Shown in pieces: positions 39,607-48,257 of a stretch of 64,000 nt of DNA; position 1 is the first letter of the stretch; every line of letters starts with the position of its first letter. The stretch comes from Xanthomonas codiaei. GTDB taxonomy: Bacteria; Pseudomonadota; Gammaproteobacteria; Xanthomonadales; Xanthomonadaceae. The notes below the pieces were generated by a model, which saw nothing but the letters and a program-made list of their open reading frames with translations, made no database searches and was not told where the DNA came from. The stretch spans positions 106,456 through 170,455 of the forward strand of contig NZ_MDEC01000009.1 in assembly GCF_002939785.1 (NCBI RefSeq). The letters are read 5' to 3'. A program made the position numbers and the translations under genes.

Positions 39607-40974
39607 TCAGTGCGCGCCCTCCAGCGGCTCCAGGCGTGCATGCACCACCGCTTCCAGCGCGGCCCAGTCGATCTTCGACAGGTCGCTGTGCCCGCGCGTG
39701 GCCTCGACCAGGATCTGGCGCTGGATCTCGCTGCGCGCCAGCGCGATCGAATAGCGCGTGCGCAGAAAGGTCACCATGGTGTAGTGCGGCACGAAGCGGG
39801 TGGGCCAGCGCGCCTGCAATTGCTGTTCGAGGTCGCGTTGCAGCAGGAAGTCGGCATCGCCGACGCGGTCGCGCATTTCCAGGTAGTTTTCCAGTGCCAT
39901 CTGCTGGATCGCGGCGGCATCGTCACGGCGCGCCGCTTCGAACGCGGCGAACGCGCTGCCGATGTCGTCGTGCGCATCCATCTGCTCGGCCAGCGCCACG
40001 CAGTCTTCGAACGCGCAGTTCATGCCCTGGCCGTGGAAGGGCACCATCGCGTGCGCGGCATCGCCGATCAGCAGTGCGCGGCTGTCCAGGTGCCAGCGCT
40101 CCAGGGTCAGGGTGCCGAGCAGGCCGGGCGGATGTTCCTCCCAGTGCTCCTGCAGCTTCGGGATCAGCGGCAGCGCGTCGGGAAAATCGCGGGCGAACAG
40201 GGCATGGGCTTCTTCGCCGGTGCGGGTGGTGGCGAAGCTGGGCTCGCCGGCGTTGGGCAGGAACAGGGTGACGGTGAAGGTGCCACCATCGTTGGGCAGC
40301 GCGATGCACATGTAGCGCCCGCGCGGCCAGATGTGCAGCGCATTGCGTTCGATGCGGAAGCCGCCATCGGGCAGCGGCGGAATTTCCAGTTCCTTGTACG
40401 AGTGATCGAGAAATTCGATGCGCTCGCCCAGCGGCGATTTGCGCTGCATCGCCGCACGCAGCGCCGAGCCGGCGCCGTCGCTGCCGATCAGGCTCTGGAA
40501 ATGGATCTCGTGTGGCTGGTCGTCGCGGTCGTCGATGAAGCGCGCATAGCCGGCATCGAAGTCCACCGTGTGCAGGCGGCGATGGAAGTGCACGCGCGCG
40601 CCGGCCTGTTCGGCCAGGTCCAGCAATGCGATGTTCAATGCAGCGCGGTGGATCGACCAGATCACCTCGCTGTCGTCGCGGCCATAGCGCTGCAGCTGCG
40701 GTGCCCCGCTGACCGGGTGCACCATGCGCCCGCGCATCATCACCGCCTTGGCCATCACTGCGTCTTCGGCACCGGCCTGGCGCAGCGCATGGCGGCCGCG
40801 TTCGGCCAGTGCCAGGTTGATCGAACGGCCCGATTCGTAGCCCTTGATGCGCGGGTCGCCGCGGCGTTCGTAGACGGTGACCTGCCAGCCGCGGCGCGAC
40901 AGCAGGATGGCGAGCAGGCAACCGGCCAGGCCGGCGCCGATCAGGGTCAGGGAGCGAGGGGAGACTGGGCTCAA
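39607..40974 (-). CDS. kmo: kynurenine 3-monooxygenase
   Basis: FAD enzyme that hydroxylates L-kynurenine to 3-hydroxykynurenine with NADPH and O2. The 455-residue protein has the dinucleotide loop LTLIGAGLAGCLLAILLSRRGW, the substrate-side motif IKGYESGRSINLALAERGR, and LLIGDAAHAMVPFHGQGMNCAFEDC (FAD/ribityl motif). No in-frame ATG is available: the start is taken as TTG 40974 (reads MSPVSPRSLT), where relatives begin; a further TTG lies at 41028. No membrane tail is seen. It follows kynU in the leftward kynurenine cluster. Confidence 0.94.
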   Translation of the reverse strand: MSPVSPRSLTLIGAGLAGCLLAILLSRRGWQVTVYERRGDPRIKGYESGRSINLALAERGRHALRQAGAEDAVMAKAVMMRGRMVHPVSGAPQLQRYGRDDSEVIWSIHRAALNIALLDLAEQAGARVHFHRRLHTVDFDAGYARFIDDRDDQPHEIHFQSLIGSDGAGSALRAAMQRKSPLGERIEFLDHSYKELEIPPLPDGGFRIERNALHIWPRGRYMCIALPNDGGTFTVTLFLPNAGEPSFATTRTGEEAHALFARDFPDALPLIPKLQEHWEEHPPGLLGTLTLERWHLDSRALLIGDAAHAMVPFHGQGMNCAFEDCVALAEQMDAHDDIGSAFAAFEAARRDDAAAIQQMALENYLEMRDRVGDADFLLQRDLEQQLQARWPTRFVPHYTMVTFLRTRYSIALARSEIQRQILVEATRGHSDLSKIDWAALEAVVHARLEPLEGAH

Positions 40975-41146
40975 TGCAATGTCCGGCAGCAGCCGGACGC
41001 AGCGCCGGCAAAAAGGGGGAAACAGCAACTCGCAACAGCGGCCGCCCTGGCATCAGCCATGGGCGGGGCTGGGAGTGTACGTGCGCACGCGGCGATTCCG
41101 CGTGCCGGCCGCGCGGCCTGGTGGCACGGCAGTCAGCCTGCCGCGC

Positions 41147-42421
41147 TCAGGCGGCGGCCCAGGCTTCCACCTGCTCCACGAAGGTGTGCAGATCGCTGAA
41201 GCGGTTGTACAGCGGCACCGGCGCAATGCGGATCACGTCCGGTTCGCGCCAGTCGCCAAGCACGCCGGCCGCACGCAGATGTTCGAACAGTGCGCGCCCC
41301 TGCGCGCGCCCGCCGGCCACCCGCAGCGACAGCTGGCAGCCGCGCCGCGCCGGTTCGGCCGGGGTGACGATCTGCAGCACCTGCGGCAGCCGCGCGTGGA
41401 TCAGCTGTTCCAGATGGCCGGTGAGCCGTTCGGACTTGGCGCGCAACGCGGCCATGCCGGCCTGGTCGAACAACTCCAGCGACGCGCGCAGCGGCGCCAG
41501 TGCCAGCACCGGCGGGTTGCTCAGCTGCCAACCTTCGGCGCCGGGCGAGGGCACGAACTGCGGATCCATGCGGAACCGCGTGGGCTGCTCATGCCCCCAC
41601 CAGCCGGCCATGCGTGGCAGATCGCTGCTGGAGTGCCGTTCGTGCACGAAGCAACCGCCCACCGCGCCGGGGCCGGCGTTGAGATACTTGTAGTGGCACC
41701 ACACCGCAAAGTCGGCGCCATCGTCGTGCAGGGTCAGCGGGAGATTGCCCACCGCATGCGCCAGGTCGAATCCCACCGCGGCGCCCTGCGCATGCGCCAG
41801 GCGCACGATCTCGGCCAGATCGAAGGCCTGGCCGGTGCGGTACTGGATGCCGGGCCACAGCACCAGCGCCAGCCGCGGGCCATGCACGGCAATGGCCTGG
41901 GCAATGGCGGCCATCGACAGCGTGCCGTCAGTTTCGTCGGCCTGCACTTCGATCAGATGGGTGGCCGGATCCAGCCCGTGCAAACGCAACTGCGATTCCA
42001 CCGCATGGCGGTCGGAGGGGAACGCGCCGGCCTCGATCAGGATCGCACCGCGCTCGGCAGTGGGCCGATAGAAGCTCGCCATCATCAGATGCAGGTTGAC
42101 GCTGAGGGTATTCATCGCCACCACCTCGCCAGGCTGCGCGCCGACCACGCGCGCCAGCCCGTCGCGCACCAGCTGGTGATAGGTCAGCCACTGGGTGGGG
42201 CCGGTGAAGTGGCCCTCCACCGCCAATGCGCCCCACAGATCGAGCACCTCGCTCACCATCGCGCGCGCCTTGCGCGGTTGCAGGCCCAGCGAATTGCCGA
42301 CGAAATAGGTCTGGTCGGCACCGGCATGCTGTGGGAACACGAAGGCATCGCGCAATGCGTGCAGCGGGTCGGCGGCATCCAGCGCCGCGGCATGGGAGCG
42401 GGACAGTGCGTCGGTGGTCAT
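41147..42421 (-). CDS. kynU: kynureninase
   Basis: PLP enzyme that cleaves 3-hydroxykynurenine to 3-hydroxyanthranilate and alanine. 424 residues, with YFVGNSLGLQPRKA near the N-terminus, VGFDLAHAVGNLPLTLHD (PLP Asp) and FAVWCHYKYLNAGPGAVGGCFVHE with the Schiff-base Lys near residue 243. Length and motifs are those of the class. It lies between the FUSC exporter gene (34-base gap) and kmo. Confidence 0.96.
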   Translation of the reverse strand: MTTDALSRSHAAALDAADPLHALRDAFVFPQHAGADQTYFVGNSLGLQPRKARAMVSEVLDLWGALAVEGHFTGPTQWLTYHQLVRDGLARVVGAQPGEVVAMNTLSVNLHLMMASFYRPTAERGAILIEAGAFPSDRHAVESQLRLHGLDPATHLIEVQADETDGTLSMAAIAQAIAVHGPRLALVLWPGIQYRTGQAFDLAEIVRLAHAQGAAVGFDLAHAVGNLPLTLHDDGADFAVWCHYKYLNAGPGAVGGCFVHERHSSSDLPRMAGWWGHEQPTRFRMDPQFVPSPGAEGWQLSNPPVLALAPLRASLELFDQAGMAALRAKSERLTGHLEQLIHARLPQVLQIVTPAEPARRGCQLSLRVAGGRAQGRALFEHLRAAGVLGDWREPDVIRIAPVPLYNRFSDLHTFVEQVEAWAAA

Positions 42422-42454
42422 CGGGCTCGCAGTGGTCTGAATCGATGCGGCAGT

Positions 42455-44584
42455 TTACCCGCCGGCTCCATGCACGCCGTCATCCGCTGCCGCCGTGTCG
42501 GTCGAGGTCGCTCGGACGGGGCGCAGCAGATGGGTGAGCGTGCCGATGCTGTCGGTGACGCGGTCGATGGTGTCGGCCAGCGCAGCGGTGGTTGGCGAGC
42601 TCTCGGGCAAGGCGGCCAGCGCGTCGGACAGCGTGCGCTCGGCGCTGCGCAAGGTGGCCGCGGCCGGCGTGCCACCATCGGCCAGGCAGGCAATGAGCTC
42701 GGCCAGAGCCTGGTCGGCACGTTCGGCAAATGCCGGCAGCGCGTCCAGCGTGGGCAAGGGGTGGCCATCGCGCAACACCGCTTCCAGCAGCAAGGTGGCG
42801 CGGATCAGCCGGTTGCCATTGGCCAGCAACGATTCGGCCAGCTTGAGCTCCTGCAGGTTGCGCCGGCTGCGCGGCTCGCCACGCAGCCGCTCGATCGAGG
42901 CCTGCGTATTGGTCCGCGCCACGCGTGCCGCGGCGCGGCTGTCGTTCAGGCGCTCCATCCGCCTAAGCAGCAGGTTGTGCAGATGTTCGCGATAGGCGTC
43001 GAGCAACTGCGCCAGCGCGCTGCGGATCTGCCGACGTTCGCGCGTGGGCCACGCCGCGTAGGCGATCAGCGCGAGTGCGCTGCCGGCCACGGTGGCCTGC
43101 AGGCGCGCACCGACGGCTTCGCCGGGCGTGACGCCCCCGAAGGACAGCAGCAGCACCAGCATGCCGGTGAGGAAGGCCACGCCGATGCCGTAGTTGACCT
43201 GGGTCAGCAAGCGGAAGCCCAGGCAGAACAACGCTAGCAGGGCCAGGCGGATGCTGGCGCCATCCATCGCCAGATGCGCGAGCAGGGTGGCCAGCAGCAG
43301 GCCGACGAAGGTGCCGGCCACGCGCAGCGCGCCGAAGCTGAAGGTGCCGCCGAAATCCGGCTTGAGCACGATGGCGGTGGTCATCGGGATCCAGAATCCA
43401 TGTGGAATCTGCTGCCAGCGTTGGAAGGCGATCGCCAGCGCCAGGCACACGCCGCAGCGCAGTGCGTGGCGGAACGCCACCGAGGACAGATCCAGGTTCG
43501 CACGCAGGGTCGCCCACCTGGCCGCTGGCCGCAGTGCCGCCGGCAGGCGCGCTTCGGCCAGTTGCGCCTGGATGTCGCCACGGCTGCTGGCCCAGTGCGC
43601 ATTGCGGATCAGGGCGCGCAACTGCCCACCCAGGCCCTGCGCGCGGGCCACCGCCACGCGCACCAGGCGGCGCTCGCGGGTGTCGGCGTTATCGTGCTGG
43701 AACTGCGCCAGCGCGGCGACCAGATCGTCGAAGCCGGTCATCGATGCAGCGGCCGCCTTCGGGTCTTCGCCCGCCGTCATCGCATGCGCCAGTTGCTCCA
43801 GCACGATGGCGCTGCGTTCCAGCACGCGTTCGATCGCCGGGCGCGCCTGCGAATCGCTCAATCGGGTGTCGGCATCGGCCAGCGACAGCAGCTCCAGCCG
43901 CACGCGGTCGCACAGCTCGGCGATGATGCGAAAGCTCTGCACCGCGATCGCGCGCGAGCGGTGTTCGCCGTGCAGCATCACCATCGCATCCAGCGCTTCC
44001 TGGGTGGCCGGCGGTGCGGCGCCGGCGTCTGGACGCTGCCGGGCGATGCCGGCCAGTTGCCGCATCAGCTCGGCCAGCGCAAAGCGCTCCGGGCGATAGC
44101 GCTGCAGCGGCCAGGCCGCCAGCGCCAGCAGCACCTGCAGCAGGCCGCCGGCGAAGATCAATGCCGCCACGCCGGGCGCCTGCTCGGCCGGCAGCCGCAT
44201 GTCGGCGCTGACCACCAGCAGGATCATGCTGGTCAGCCCGACCCGCGCCGCCACCGGTCCCAGCGCGACCAGCAGGCCGCCCCCCAGGCCGAGCAGCAGC
44301 CCGGCCAGTACCAACGCCGGCGTGTGGTGCCCGACCCACACGCCCAGCAAGGCCGCCAGGCCCGCCGCCAGTGCCGCCATCAGCATGCGCTGCAGGCGCG
44401 CGCGGTATGGGCCGGGCTGGTCGGAGAACGTGGTGTTGAGCGCGCCGCTGCACACCGCCAGCCCGGCGGCGACATGCCCGGTGGCGACCCCGACCGCCAG
44501 CGGCAACACCACCGCAGCGGTGTTGCGCAGGGCCACGCGCAATGGCACATCGCGCGGCTTGAGGTCGATCAGTGCGCGCAGCAT
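42455..44584 (-). CDS. FUSC-family inner-membrane exporter (YccS-like)
   Basis: 709 residues with two hydrophobic blocks of five to six membrane helices each (about residues 20-170 and 365-510) and cytoplasmic domains after each, the architecture of fusaric-acid-resistance/YccS exporters: VLPLAVGVATGHVAAGLAVCSGALNTTFSDQPGPYRAR and later RWQQIPHGFWIPMTTAIVLKPDFGGTFSFGALRVAGTFVGLLL. Relatives export aromatic acids. Its place between haao and kynU suggests it handles a kynurenine-pathway intermediate; that is inference. The start ATG 44584 has no strong ribosome-binding site. Confidence 0.85.
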   Translation of the reverse strand: MLRALIDLKPRDVPLRVALRNTAAVVLPLAVGVATGHVAAGLAVCSGALNTTFSDQPGPYRARLQRMLMAALAAGLAALLGVWVGHHTPALVLAGLLLGLGGGLLVALGPVAARVGLTSMILLVVSADMRLPAEQAPGVAALIFAGGLLQVLLALAAWPLQRYRPERFALAELMRQLAGIARQRPDAGAAPPATQEALDAMVMLHGEHRSRAIAVQSFRIIAELCDRVRLELLSLADADTRLSDSQARPAIERVLERSAIVLEQLAHAMTAGEDPKAAAASMTGFDDLVAALAQFQHDNADTRERRLVRVAVARAQGLGGQLRALIRNAHWASSRGDIQAQLAEARLPAALRPAARWATLRANLDLSSVAFRHALRCGVCLALAIAFQRWQQIPHGFWIPMTTAIVLKPDFGGTFSFGALRVAGTFVGLLLATLLAHLAMDGASIRLALLALFCLGFRLLTQVNYGIGVAFLTGMLVLLLSFGGVTPGEAVGARLQATVAGSALALIAYAAWPTRERRQIRSALAQLLDAYREHLHNLLLRRMERLNDSRAAARVARTNTQASIERLRGEPRSRRNLQELKLAESLLANGNRLIRATLLLEAVLRDGHPLPTLDALPAFAERADQALAELIACLADGGTPAAATLRSAERTLSDALAALPESSPTTAALADTIDRVTDSIGTLTHLLRPVRATSTDTAAADDGVHGAGG

Positions 44585-44717
44585 GGTGCCGATGGGCGAG
44601 GTGACGACAGAAACAACGGCTGCGTGGGTGTCGGGTATACGACACCGTCACGTGCGGGTACTGCGCGCACCTGCGCATGGGCGATCGCCTGCATCGCGCT
44701 GCGCGTGCCCGCCGTGA

Positions 44718-45266
44718 TCACGCCCCGCTGCCCACCGCCTGTTCGGCGGTGGCATAGCGCTCGGGCGCAGGATGCACGTGCCCGCATCGCGTACAGGTAC
44801 GCAGCGCGAGCGAGCGATAGAAATGGTCGAACACCGGCGGAAAGTCGGTTTCGATATTGCGCAGCGGGAACATCGCTTCGTACAGCTGGTGATTGCACTG
44901 CGGGCAATACCATTGCAGCCCATCGTGCTCGTGCGGCAGGCGCTCGCGCTCCATCACCAAACCCACCGAGCCGGCGGCGCGCTGTGGCGAATGTGGCACT
45001 TTCGGCGGCAGCAGGAAGATCTCGCCGGCGCGGATCGGGATATCGCGCGCCACGCCTTCGTCCTGCACCTTCAGCACCATCTCGCCTTCGAGCTGGAAGA
45101 ACCACTCCGGGCCTTCGTCGTAGTGATAGTCGGTGCGCGCATTCGGCCCACCGACGATCATGATGATGAAGCCATCCTGCTGGATGCACTTGTTGCCCAC
45201 CGGCGGCTTGAGCAGGTGGCGGTGTTGCTCGATCCAGGCGTGCAGATTGATCGGCGGGATCAGCAT
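44718..45266 (-). CDS. haao: 3-hydroxyanthranilate 3,4-dioxygenase
   Basis: Iron cupin dioxygenase that opens 3-hydroxyanthranilate; the product cyclises to quinolinate for NAD synthesis. About 182 residues with the cupin metal site [23 protein letters not shown] and HSPQR, plus the rubredoxin-like second iron site CPQC...CTRCG found in the bacterial enzymes. Start at ATG 45266 (MLIPPINLH) is preferred because a GAGAA lies six bases upstream; another ATG is at 45272. It heads the haao-FUSC-kynU-kmo series. Confidence 0.95.
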   Translation of the reverse strand: MLIPPINLHAWIEQHRHLLKPPVGNKCIQQDGFIIMIVGGPNARTDYHYDEGPEWFFQLEGEMVLKVQDEGVARDIPIRAGEIFLLPPKVPHSPQRAAGSVGLVMERERLPHEHDGLQWYCPQCNHQLYEAMFPLRNIETDFPPVFDHFYRSLALRTCTRCGHVHPAPERYATAEQAVGSGA

Positions 45267-45348
45267 CGGCATTTCTCGACAAAGAAGGCCAGCATAGCCA
45301 ACCGGCGGCGCCGATGGGCACCGCGGTGGCTCACGTATGGGCGACGAC

Positions 45349-46011
45349 TCAGCGTTCGGCGTGGTCGGCCTGGATCTGCGCCAGCGCCGCGTCGTAACGT
45401 TCCTGCAACAGCTCCGGGCGATCGATCGACATGCCCAGGTCGTGCGCATGCCCGTCGCGCAGGCTGTACACCCAGCCGTGCACGCACAACGCCTGCCCAC
45501 GGTCCCAGGCATCGCGCACGATGGTGGTACGGCACACATTGACCACCTGTTCCAGCACGTTGAGCTCGCACAGGCGCGCGTGCTGCACCGGCAGATCACC
45601 CGCATCGTGCAGGCAGGCCTCGTGCTTGTCGGCCACATCGGTGACGTGACGGATCCAGTTGTCCACCAGCCCCATGCGCTTCTGGGTGAGGCTGGCGAAC
45701 ACGCCACCGCAACCGTAGTGGCCCACCACCAGGATGTGCTTGACCTTGAGCACGTCGACCGCGAACTGGATCACCGACAGGCAGTTCAAATCGGTATGCA
45801 CCACCACGTTGGCGATGTTGCGATGGACGAATACCTCGCCCGGCGCCATGTCGATGATCTGGTTGGCCGGCACGCGCGAATCCGAGCAGCCGATCCACAG
45901 GTATTCGGGCGTTTGCTGGGTGGACAGCTTGGAGAAAAATTCCGGGTCCTCGCGGCGGATACGCTCGGACCAGGCACGGTTGTTGTCTAGCAGATGGTTG
46001 AGCTCGTTCAT
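45349..46011 (-). CDS. can: beta-carbonic anhydrase (Can type)
   Basis: 220-residue cytoplasmic zinc enzyme that hydrates CO2. Ligands are in IGCSDSRVP (Cys42, Asp44, Arg46) and [10 protein letters not shown] (His98, Cys101); [12 protein letters not shown] and [12 protein letters not shown] are typical of the housekeeping E. coli Can group. It differs from the SulP-linked copy at 17.6 kb. It is the last core gene before the accessory island, which starts on the opposite strand 157 bases away. Confidence 0.95.
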   Translation of the reverse strand: MNELNHLLDNNRAWSERIRREDPEFFSKLSTQQTPEYLWIGCSDSRVPANQIIDMAPGEVFVHRNIANVVVHTDLNCLSVIQFAVDVLKVKHILVVGHYGCGGVFASLTQKRMGLVDNWIRHVTDVADKHEACLHDAGDLPVQHARLCELNVLEQVVNVCRTTIVRDAWDRGQALCVHGWVYSLRDGHAHDLGMSIDRPELLQERYDAALAQIQADHAER

Positions 46012-46135
46012 GGGGTCAGTATTCCAGAAAACGCGGTCGTGGTGGCCCCCTGCCGGGGCCCGGGATGAATCAGCTTTCAGGCAACGTAGTATCGGCGAAT
46101 GGCCGATGTCCGGCTGTTGCACCGATGCGGAAACT

Positions 46136-46166
46136 GGCGCCACCGATCAATTCGACAGGTGGCGCC
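46136..46166 (+). promoter_or_regulatory. hairpin covering the ribosome-binding site of the GH108 gene
   Basis: GGCGCCACC at 46136-46144 pairs perfectly with GGTGGCGCC at 46158-46166, leaving a 13-base AT-rich loop. The stem ends one base before the ATG, and the purine-rich AGGTGG that should bind the ribosome is inside the right arm. The mRNA as drawn would block its own translation, so expression of the hydrolase probably needs the stem to be opened. Confidence 0.6.
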
Positions 46167-46167
46167 G

Positions 46168-46704
46168 ATGGCTGACTTCAACGTGTTTTTCCCAACCCTG
46201 CTCAAGCACGAAGGCGGCTTCGTCAACGATCCCGCCGATCCGGGTGGGGCCACCAACAAAGGCATCACGCTGCTGACCTTCAAGGCCTGCGCCCAGAACC
46301 TGCTGGGCGTGGAGCCAAGCCTGGCGAACCTGCGTGCCTTGACGGATGCCCAGGCCGGGGTGATTTACAAGGCGCAGTACTGGGACCGGCTGCGCGCCGA
46401 CCAGATCGCACTGCAGCCGTTGGCCAACATCCTGTTCGACTTCTATGTCAACGCCGGCGGCAACGCGATCAAGCTGCTGCAGACCGTGCTCAACGCGCAG
46501 ACCGGCGGCTCGCTGGTGGCGGACGGGCGGATGGGACCGGCGACTTTCGCCGCACTGGCATCCAGCAACCAGCAAGACCTCTATGCACGCTACAGGGCCG
46601 GCCGCAAGGACTACTACCAGCGACTGGTCGCCGCGCGACCTGCGCTTGGCAAGTTTCTCAAGGGATGGCTGGCATGCGTGGATAGCTTTCCCGAGGCGGT
46701 CTGA
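46168..46704 (+). CDS. GH108 peptidoglycan hydrolase (endolysin/TtsA type)
   Basis: 178-residue muramidase of glycoside hydrolase family 108. The N-terminal catalytic motif LLKHEGGFVNDPADPGGATNKGIT carries the catalytic Glu15; the second half (LLQTVLNAQTGGSLVADGRMGPATFAAL) is the peptidoglycan-binding domain normally fused to GH108. No signal peptide is present, so it needs a holin-like or other export route, as phage endolysins and Salmonella TtsA do. ATG 46168 lies one base after a hairpin that hides the ribosome-binding site. It is the first gene of the rightward accessory series; no phage structural genes are near. Confidence 0.88.
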   Translation: MADFNVFFPTLLKHEGGFVNDPADPGGATNKGITLLTFKACAQNLLGVEPSLANLRALTDAQAGVIYKAQYWDRLRADQIALQPLANILFDFYVNAGGNAIKLLQTVLNAQTGGSLVADGRMGPATFAALASSNQQDLYARYRAGRKDYYQRLVAARPALGKFLKGWLACVDSFPEAV

Positions 46705-46746
46705 GCCGGCACCGGCCCAGCGACATCTCCGACCAACGAGCCCAAC

Positions 46747-47280
46747 ATGGCGCAAATCTCTCTCAATGATCTGATCGAAGCGCTGGCCGGGGCGGTCATC
46801 GACGCCCAGGACCGGATCGAACAGCACCAGATGGCCAATCTGGGCGCGTTCTTCGACGAGGACAACCGTCCCAGAAGCGTTCTGATCCGCTTGCCGTCGC
46901 AGCATCCGGAAGCGGGTGAGAACGACGAAGACCTGTATCGCGCACCGCTGTTGCCGCTGGTGTCGTCCAACGTCCTGCGTATCAAGGACGTCGAGATCAG
47001 CTTCGATGCGCAACTCGGCGAGCTCAGCGAACTGGACGAAGCAGCGTTGCCGGCGTCGCTGGCGGTTCCAGCCGCCGCCGTCGAGGACTGGCATCCCAAG
47101 CCGCCGGCGCTGCCCGGCCAGATCGGCATCGACCTCGGCTCCAACGCAAAAAGTGCGCGGCACAGTGCGGTGCATGTCGTGTTGCGCGTGGAAGGCAGCG
47201 AGCCGACCGAAGGCGTGGCACGTCTCATCAATCGCCTTGCGCAGTCGCAAGGCGTGTTCAAGACGGTCAAGGGAGACTGA
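46747..47280 (+). CDS. DUF2589-type protein, first of three related genes
   Basis: 177 residues. An N-terminal helix pair (ISLNDLIEALAGAVIDAQDRIEQHQMANLGAFF) is followed by a beta-rich part with PLLPLVSSNVLRIKDVEISFDAQL. The same helix-then-strand layout and the L-x-I-x-x-V-x-x-x-F-D core occur in the next gene, which is a clear DUF2589 member. The function of the family is unknown. It starts 42 bases after the hydrolase stop. No signal peptide. Confidence 0.7.
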   Translation: MAQISLNDLIEALAGAVIDAQDRIEQHQMANLGAFFDEDNRPRSVLIRLPSQHPEAGENDEDLYRAPLLPLVSSNVLRIKDVEISFDAQLGELSELDEAALPASLAVPAAAVEDWHPKPPALPGQIGIDLGSNAKSARHSAVHVVLRVEGSEPTEGVARLINRLAQSQGVFKTVKGD

Positions 47281-47329
47281 CTCCCGCCGTCATCGATTCT
47301 TATGAAACATCACTCTTCAGGAGAGCACC

Positions 47330-47950
47330 ATGAGCGATATTGTCAATATGTCCGACCAATTCAAGGGCCTGCCGATGGCGGACCTGATCGGCGCCCCGTT
47401 GCGTGCAGCCTGCGATGCGCAGGTCATGCTGGCCCGCGCCACCGCCGACTTCATCAAGGTCATCGGTTTCCTGCCGCCGACCGACCCTGCTGCCGATCCC
47501 AACGGAAACGGCGGCACACGGACTGCGCAGTTCAAGTTCAAACGCCCGGTCGAAGACCCCAGCGGTACCGGGATGGCCGAGGAGGAAGTGGAGATCGTGG
47601 TGCCGCTACTGACCTTGGTCAATGTTCCCAATCTGAGCATCCAGACCGTGGACGTGACCTTCGATATGGAAGTCAAATCCTCTTTCTCGGAAAAGGAAGC
47701 CGAAGACAAGAGCCTCAAGGTGGATCTGGAGGCAAGCGTCGGCTGGGGCGTGTTCAAGGCCAAGGTCAACGTGCAGGGATCGGTGTCCAGCCACAAGGAA
47801 AACACGCGATCTTCGGATAACTCGGCCAAGTATCACGTCGCATTGCACGCCGAAGATCGCGGCACCCCCGAAGGGCTGTCGCGCGTGCTCGACATCCTGC
47901 AGACCGCCGCAGCGCCACGCAAAGTCTCAGCGCCTGTGCAGGTGCCGTAA
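47330..47950 (+). CDS. DUF2589 family protein
   Basis: 206 residues that match DUF2589 along the whole length as I know the family: GLPMADLIGAPLRAACDAQVMLARATADFI (helix), VEIVVPLLTLVNVPNLSIQTVDVTFDMEV (core strand), then repeated charged strands (SLKVDLEASVGWGVFKAKVNVQGSVSSHKENTRSS) and ending KYHVALHAEDRGTPEGLSRVLDIL. The repeated strands look like a two-sheet assembly domain. No signal peptide. ATG 47330 follows AGGAGAGC. Function unknown; the family often occurs as adjacent paralogues. Confidence 0.78.
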   Translation: MSDIVNMSDQFKGLPMADLIGAPLRAACDAQVMLARATADFIKVIGFLPPTDPAADPNGNGGTRTAQFKFKRPVEDPSGTGMAEEEVEIVVPLLTLVNVPNLSIQTVDVTFDMEVKSSFSEKEAEDKSLKVDLEASVGWGVFKAKVNVQGSVSSHKENTRSSDNSAKYHVALHAEDRGTPEGLSRVLDILQTAAAPRKVSAPVQVP

Positions 47951-47996
47951 GCGTCGCTGCTGAGTCCTGTCCTTTCTATCACCCGAGTCGTTGCCG

Positions 47997-48257
47997 ATGA
48001 TCGATTTATCAGAAGTGAGCTATATCAAGCGCATCGTCGTCGGCAGCGACAACCCGGCAAAGATGCAGACCGCCGAGCAGGTCGATGCCGCGCAGCAACT
48101 GCTCAATCGCTGCCTCAGCGAAGCGCCCAAGGGAGCGATTCTCGGGATCGAGAAGAGCTTCAATATCCTGCAGCTGGGCGAGCATCAGGTGGTGCTGCAA
48201 TGGTTGTGCTACCACGTTGGGTTCAAGCGCAAGCCGATCTGGCTGACGGAGTCGTAG
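47997..48257 (+). CDS. small protein of unknown function
   Basis: 86 residues (MIDLSEVSYIKRIVVGSDNPAKMQTAEQ...), predicted mixed alpha/beta with no membrane segment. I do not recognise it. Its stop TAG is followed immediately by the ATG of the next gene, so it is part of the same operon. Its place inside the DUF2589 group suggests an accessory role there. Confidence 0.65.
   Translation: MIDLSEVSYIKRIVVGSDNPAKMQTAEQVDAAQQLLNRCLSEAPKGAILGIEKSFNILQLGEHQVVLQWLCYHVGFKRKPIWLTES

Noticed and set aside
39607..41028. Longer kmo starting at TTG 41028
   Set aside because: The 18 extra residues (rich in Cys/Arg/Pro) are not expected before the LTLIGAGLAG strand; TTG 40974 gives the usual N-terminus.
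40877..43237. 786-codon plus-strand open frame
   Set aside because: Antisense to kmo, kynU and part of the FUSC gene, all of which have clear motifs.
46168..46704. Prophage remnant based on the endolysin-like gene
   Set aside because: No capsid, tail, terminase, integrase or repressor genes surround it; the neighbours are DUF2589 proteins and toxin-like genes.
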